Assembly (NCBI RefSeq): GCF_902459805.1
Contig: NZ_CABPST010000012.1
Span: 62,001-126,000 of the forward strand
Origin: Pandoraea bronchicola
GTDB taxonomy: Bacteria > Pseudomonadota > Gammaproteobacteria > Burkholderiales > Burkholderiaceae
Direction: 5' to 3'
DNA length: 64,000 bases
Both the position numbers and the translations under genes were made by a program. Within the stretch, counting starts at the first letter, position 1. Each line of letters begins with the position of its first letter. The notes beneath the pieces are model-generated. The model saw only the letters and a program-made list of their open reading frames with translations, made no database searches and was not told where the DNA came from. Shown one piece after another: positions 61,115 to 64,000 of the stretch.

Positions 61115-61333
61115 TCACTTCGCCCGGAAGACGATCCGCGCACGCGACAGATCGTAGGGCGTCAACTCTACCGTCACCTTATCTCCGGGAAGGATGCGGA
61201 TGTAATGCATCCGCATCTTGCCGGAAATATGTCCGAGTACTACATGGCCATTTTCCAGCTTTACCCGGAAGGTGGCATTGGGGAGGTTTTCAAGGACCTC
61301 ACCCTGCATTTGAATAACGTCGTCTTTCGACAT
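61115..61333 (-). CDS. infA: Translation initiation factor IF-1
   Basis: This 72-residue S1-fold protein is IF-1, with [20 protein letters not shown] and [20 protein letters not shown], ending [14 protein letters not shown]. In betaproteobacteria it lies between secY and rpmJ. It follows secY by 9 bp. Confidence 0.97.
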   Translation of the reverse strand: MSKDDVIQMQGEVLENLPNATFRVKLENGHVVLGHISGKMRMHYIRILPGDKVTVELTPYDLSRARIVFRAK

Positions 61334-61342
61334 GATCCAGGA

Positions 61343-62680
61343 TCAGCGAAGCGTCATGTTATTGCCGCCCTTGAAATTCGCCTTACGGAGCAGCGACTCA
61401 TATTGTTGCGACATCACATACGACTGCACTTGCGCCATGAAGTCCATTGTCACCACCACGATAATCAGCAGTGAGGTTCCACCGAAGTAGAACGGGACAT
61501 TCCAACGCAACACCAGGAACTCAGGCAGCAAACACACCAAGGTGACGTAAGCTGCGCCGGCCAGTGTGAGGCGCGTCAGGATCTTGTCGATATACCGCGC
61601 CGTCTGGTCGCCCGGACGAATCCCCGGAACAAACGCACCGCTCTTCTTCAGGTTCTCGGCGGTCTCCTTGCTGTTAAACACCAGAGCGGTGTAGAAGAAG
61701 CAGAAGAACACGATCGCCAGTGCGTAGAGCATCACGTAGATCGGCTGACCCGGCGACAACTTCGCCGCGATATCCTTGAGCCAGCGCGCGTTATCACCCG
61801 CACCAAACCAATTCGCGATCGTTGCCGGGAACAGGATGATCGACGATGCAAAGATCGGCGGAATCACGCCTGCCATGTTCAGCTTGAGCGGCAGGTGCGA
61901 AGCCTGACCGCCGTACACCTTGTTGCCGACCTGACGCTTGGCGTAGTTCACAAGGATCTTGCGCTGACCACGTTCGACGAACACGACGAAGAACGTCACG
62001 AGCACCACGAGGGCACAGATCACGATGGCCGAGAACGGACCAATCGAACCCGTACCGACAAGCTCGAACAAACCGCCCACAGCATTCGGCAAACCGGCCG
62101 CGATACCACCGAAGATGATGATCGAGATACCGTTACCGAGACCGCGTTCAGTGATTTGCTCACCGAGCCACATCAGGAACATCGTGCCGGTCACGAGCGT
62201 GATCACCGTCGTCAGGCGGAACAACATGCCCGGATCGACGACGAGCCCCGGCTCGCTTTCCAACGTCACCGCGATCGCTGCTGCCTGGAAGAGCGCGAGC
62301 ACCACCGTGAAATACCGGGTGTACTGCGTGATCTTGCGCTGTCCGGCCTGGCCTTCCTTACGCAATGCTTCCAACTGAGGCGAAACCATCGCCAACAGCT
62401 GCATGATGATCGATGCCGAAATATACGGCATGATCCCCAGTGCGAAGATCGTGAAACGCGACAACGCACCGCCCGAGAACATGTTGAACATGCCCAGGAT
62501 CCCGCCCGACTGGCGCTGGAACAACTGCGCCAGCTGATCGGGGTCGATGCCCGGCACCGGGATATGCGCACCAATACGGTAGACAATCAGCGCCAGCAGC
62601 AGGAAAACCAGCCGCCGACGCAGATCCGCATACTTCGGGCCCTGCGTACCAGGCTTAGCGAGATTAGGAGACTTGGCCAA
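61343..62680 (-). CDS. secY: Protein translocase subunit SecY
   Basis: SecY is the ten-span channel of the general secretory pathway. The 445-residue protein starts with a cytoplasmic lead and [25 protein letters not shown], and has the plug region, the [17 protein letters not shown] segment and GERITERGIGNG-like loop (here [15 protein letters not shown]). It follows rplO by 23 bp, as usual in the spc operon. Confidence 0.98.
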   Translation of the reverse strand: MAKSPNLAKPGTQGPKYADLRRRLVFLLLALIVYRIGAHIPVPGIDPDQLAQLFQRQSGGILGMFNMFSGGALSRFTIFALGIMPYISASIIMQLLAMVSPQLEALRKEGQAGQRKITQYTRYFTVVLALFQAAAIAVTLESEPGLVVDPGMLFRLTTVITLVTGTMFLMWLGEQITERGLGNGISIIIFGGIAAGLPNAVGGLFELVGTGSIGPFSAIVICALVVLVTFFVVFVERGQRKILVNYAKRQVGNKVYGGQASHLPLKLNMAGVIPPIFASSIILFPATIANWFGAGDNARWLKDIAAKLSPGQPIYVMLYALAIVFFCFFYTALVFNSKETAENLKKSGAFVPGIRPGDQTARYIDKILTRLTLAGAAYVTLVCLLPEFLVLRWNVPFYFGGTSLLIIVVVTMDFMAQVQSYVMSQQYESLLRKANFKGGNNMTLR

Positions 62681-62703
62681 TGCTGGCTCCGGGGTGACCT
62701 AAC

Positions 62704-63138
62704 TTACTCTGCAACCGAACCGCCAGCCGCTTGAATGGCGGTGAGCGCACCCTTGGTGACGCCCAGACCCTTCACAACGACTTTGCGGGTGATCTCGCCC
62801 GAGGCGATGATCTTGGCCGACAGCGACAGCTCGCTCACCAGACCAGCCTGCTTCAGAACCAGCAGATCGATCTCGTCGACCGGCAGGTTGTTCAGGTCGG
62901 CCAGGCGAACTTCGCCCACGAAACGACGCGTCAGCGACTTGAAACCACGCTTCGGCAGACGACGTTGCAGCGGCATTTGACCGCCTTCGAAGCCCACCTT
63001 GTGGAAGCCGCCCGAACGCGACTTCTGACCCTTGTGACCACGGCCGGCGGTTTTACCCAGCCCCGAACCGATGCCACGGCCAACGCGGCGCTTGGCGTGC
63101 TTGGCGCCTTCTGCCGGCTTAATCGAATTCAATTCCAT
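62704..63138 (-). CDS. rplO: 50S ribosomal protein L15
   Basis: L15 of 144 residues starts [20 protein letters not shown], followed by the Gly-rich [21 protein letters not shown] segment and [20 protein letters not shown]. It follows rpmD by 11 bp. Confidence 0.98.
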   Translation of the reverse strand: MELNSIKPAEGAKHAKRRVGRGIGSGLGKTAGRGHKGQKSRSGGFHKVGFEGGQMPLQRRLPKRGFKSLTRRFVGEVRLADLNNLPVDEIDLLVLKQAGLVSELSLSAKIIASGEITRKVVVKGLGVTKGALTAIQAAGGSVAE

Positions 63139-63149
63139 TTTGCCCTCGC

Positions 63150-63332
63150 TCAGTCGACGATCTTCACAAGGTACGAGACCTTGTTGATCATGCCCCGCAC
63201 AGCGGGCGTATCCTGCAACTCGCTGACCGAATTGAGGCGACGCAGGCCCAGGCCCTTGACGGTCGCGCGGTGTTCTTCACGCGTACCGATCAGGCTCTTG
63301 ACCAGCTTAACTTTCACAGTTTGCTGCGACAT
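63150..63332 (-). CDS. rpmD: 50S ribosomal protein L30
   Basis: L30 is 60 residues long here (start [34 protein letters not shown] core). An in-frame ATG three codons earlier was not chosen because MSQQTVK is the family start. It follows rpsE by 11 bp. Confidence 0.96.
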   Translation of the reverse strand: MSQQTVKVKLVKSLIGTREEHRATVKGLGLRRLNSVSELQDTPAVRGMINKVSYLVKIVD

Positions 63333-63343
63333 ATTGATCACCC

Positions 63344-63862
63344 TTAGCCGAGGATCTCTTCCACCGACTTGCCACGCTTGGCGGCGATGTCAGCAGGAGT
63401 CGATTGTTTCTTCAGGCCGTCGAGCGTGGCGCGGACCAGGTTGTACGGGTTCGTCGAGCCAAGGCTCTTCGTCACCACGTTGGTCACGCCCATCACCTCG
63501 AACACCGCGCGCATCGGGCCACCGGCGATAACACCGGTACCGTCCTTCGCCGGCGACATCAGGACGCGCGAGGCGCCATGCTGGCCGAGAACGTTGTGTT
63601 GCAGGGTGCCGTTCTTCAGGGGCACCTTGAACATATTGCGGCGGGCTTGTTCCATTGCCTTTTGAACGGCAACGGGGACTTCCTTCGCCTTGCCCTTGCC
63701 CATGCCGATGCGGCCATCGCCGTCACCAACCACGGTCAACGCGGCAAAACCGAGAATACGGCCACCCTTCACAACCTTCGTGACACGGTTGACCGCGATC
63801 ATCTTCTCGCGAAGGCCGTCGTCGCGTTCGTCAGCCTGAACTTTCGCTTGCATCTTTGCCAT
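63344..63862 (-). CDS. rpsE: 30S ribosomal protein S5
   Basis: S5 of 172 residues has [38 protein letters not shown] and the conserved [17 protein letters not shown]. It follows rplR by 13 bp. Confidence 0.98.
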   Translation of the reverse strand: MAKMQAKVQADERDDGLREKMIAVNRVTKVVKGGRILGFAALTVVGDGDGRIGMGKGKAKEVPVAVQKAMEQARRNMFKVPLKNGTLQHNVLGQHGASRVLMSPAKDGTGVIAGGPMRAVFEVMGVTNVVTKSLGSTNPYNLVRATLDGLKKQSTPADIAAKRGKSVEEILG

Positions 63863-63875
63863 GACGGATCCTTAC

Positions 63876-64000
63876 TTAGAACTTGAGGCCGGCTTCACGG
63901 GCAGCGTCGGCAAGAGCCTTAACGCGACCGTGATAGCGGAAGCCCGAGCGGTCGAAAGCAACGCTTTCGATGCCGGCAGCCTTCGCCTTTTCGGCGATAC
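63876..64000 (-). CDS. rplR: 50S ribosomal protein L18, C-terminal fragment
   Basis: Only the last 41 codons are in the window; the 5' part runs off the right edge. [20 protein letters not shown] and [20 protein letters not shown] at the C terminus are the canonical end of L18. It precedes rpsE as in the spc operon. Confidence 0.95.
   Translation of the reverse strand, partial: IAEKAKAAGIESVAFDRSGFRYHGRVKALADAAREAGLKF

Overview
The window is high-GC chromosomal DNA of a betaproteobacterium, most likely Burkholderiales/Burkholderiaceae and Pandoraea- or Burkholderia-like. This rests on gene content and order: mlaFEDACB followed by a YadGH-type ABC pair, ibaG, murA and the his genes; pilM-pilN-pilQ-aroK-aroB-dgt; mrcA-cyaY-lptM-lysA; ysxC-hemB-dsbD-cutA; and the end of the spc and alpha ribosomal operons. 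Most of it is core housekeeping DNA. No rRNA or tRNA gene, CRISPR array, prophage or complete insertion sequence was seen. No database search was run; assignments come from reading motifs.

Layout. (1) 1-11.5 kb, minus strand: one long run from mlaF through retrograde phospholipid transport, an ABC-2 exporter, ibaG, murA and hisG-hisD-[unknown exported protein]-hisC-hisB. (2) 11.8-16.2 kb: a divergent GNAT gene, then thiO-thiS-thiG-thiE behind a TPP riboswitch and a 26-codon leader ORF. (3) 16.4-23.7 kb: a deleted SbmA/YddA-like ABC transporter pseudogene, an SDR protein, an MFS transporter and an exuT-udh-lactonase hexuronate cluster. (4) 24-31.4 kb: gltD and gltB (glutamate synthase) and a REP-associated tyrosine transposase (RAYT) with its repeats. 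(5) 31.6-34.2 kb: two tandem OmpW porins and a DUF883 protein. (6) 34.3-41.7 kb, minus strand: pilM-pilN-[pilO/pilQ fusion]-aroK-aroB-dgt. (7) 41.9-48.1 kb: mrcA, cyaY, lptM, lysA, msrQ and msrP. (8) 48.3-57.6 kb: ccsB-resB-cytochrome c4, ysxC, a candidate small RNA, hemB, dsbD and cutA. (9) 57.7-64 kb, minus strand: rplR through rplQ, including secY and rpoA.

How genes work together. Several blocks are envelope oriented: Mla lipid transport, MurA and PBP1a for peptidoglycan, the type IV pilus alignment/secretin proteins, and the Ccs/DsbD/Msr periplasmic redox and cytochrome c systems. Histidine, thiamine, shikimate, lysine, glutamate and heme genes supply core biosynthesis. The exuT-udh-lactonase set would import hexuronates and oxidise them to aldarates.

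Most notable points: a minus-strand small RNA candidate between ysxC and hemB with a CUCCUCCC (anti-Shine-Dalgarno) hairpin loop and a strong terminator; a single 921-residue protein joining a PilO-like domain to the PilQ secretin with no separate pilO or pilP; a TPP riboswitch followed by a leader ORF coupled to thiO; and an unrecognised exported protein inside the his operon.
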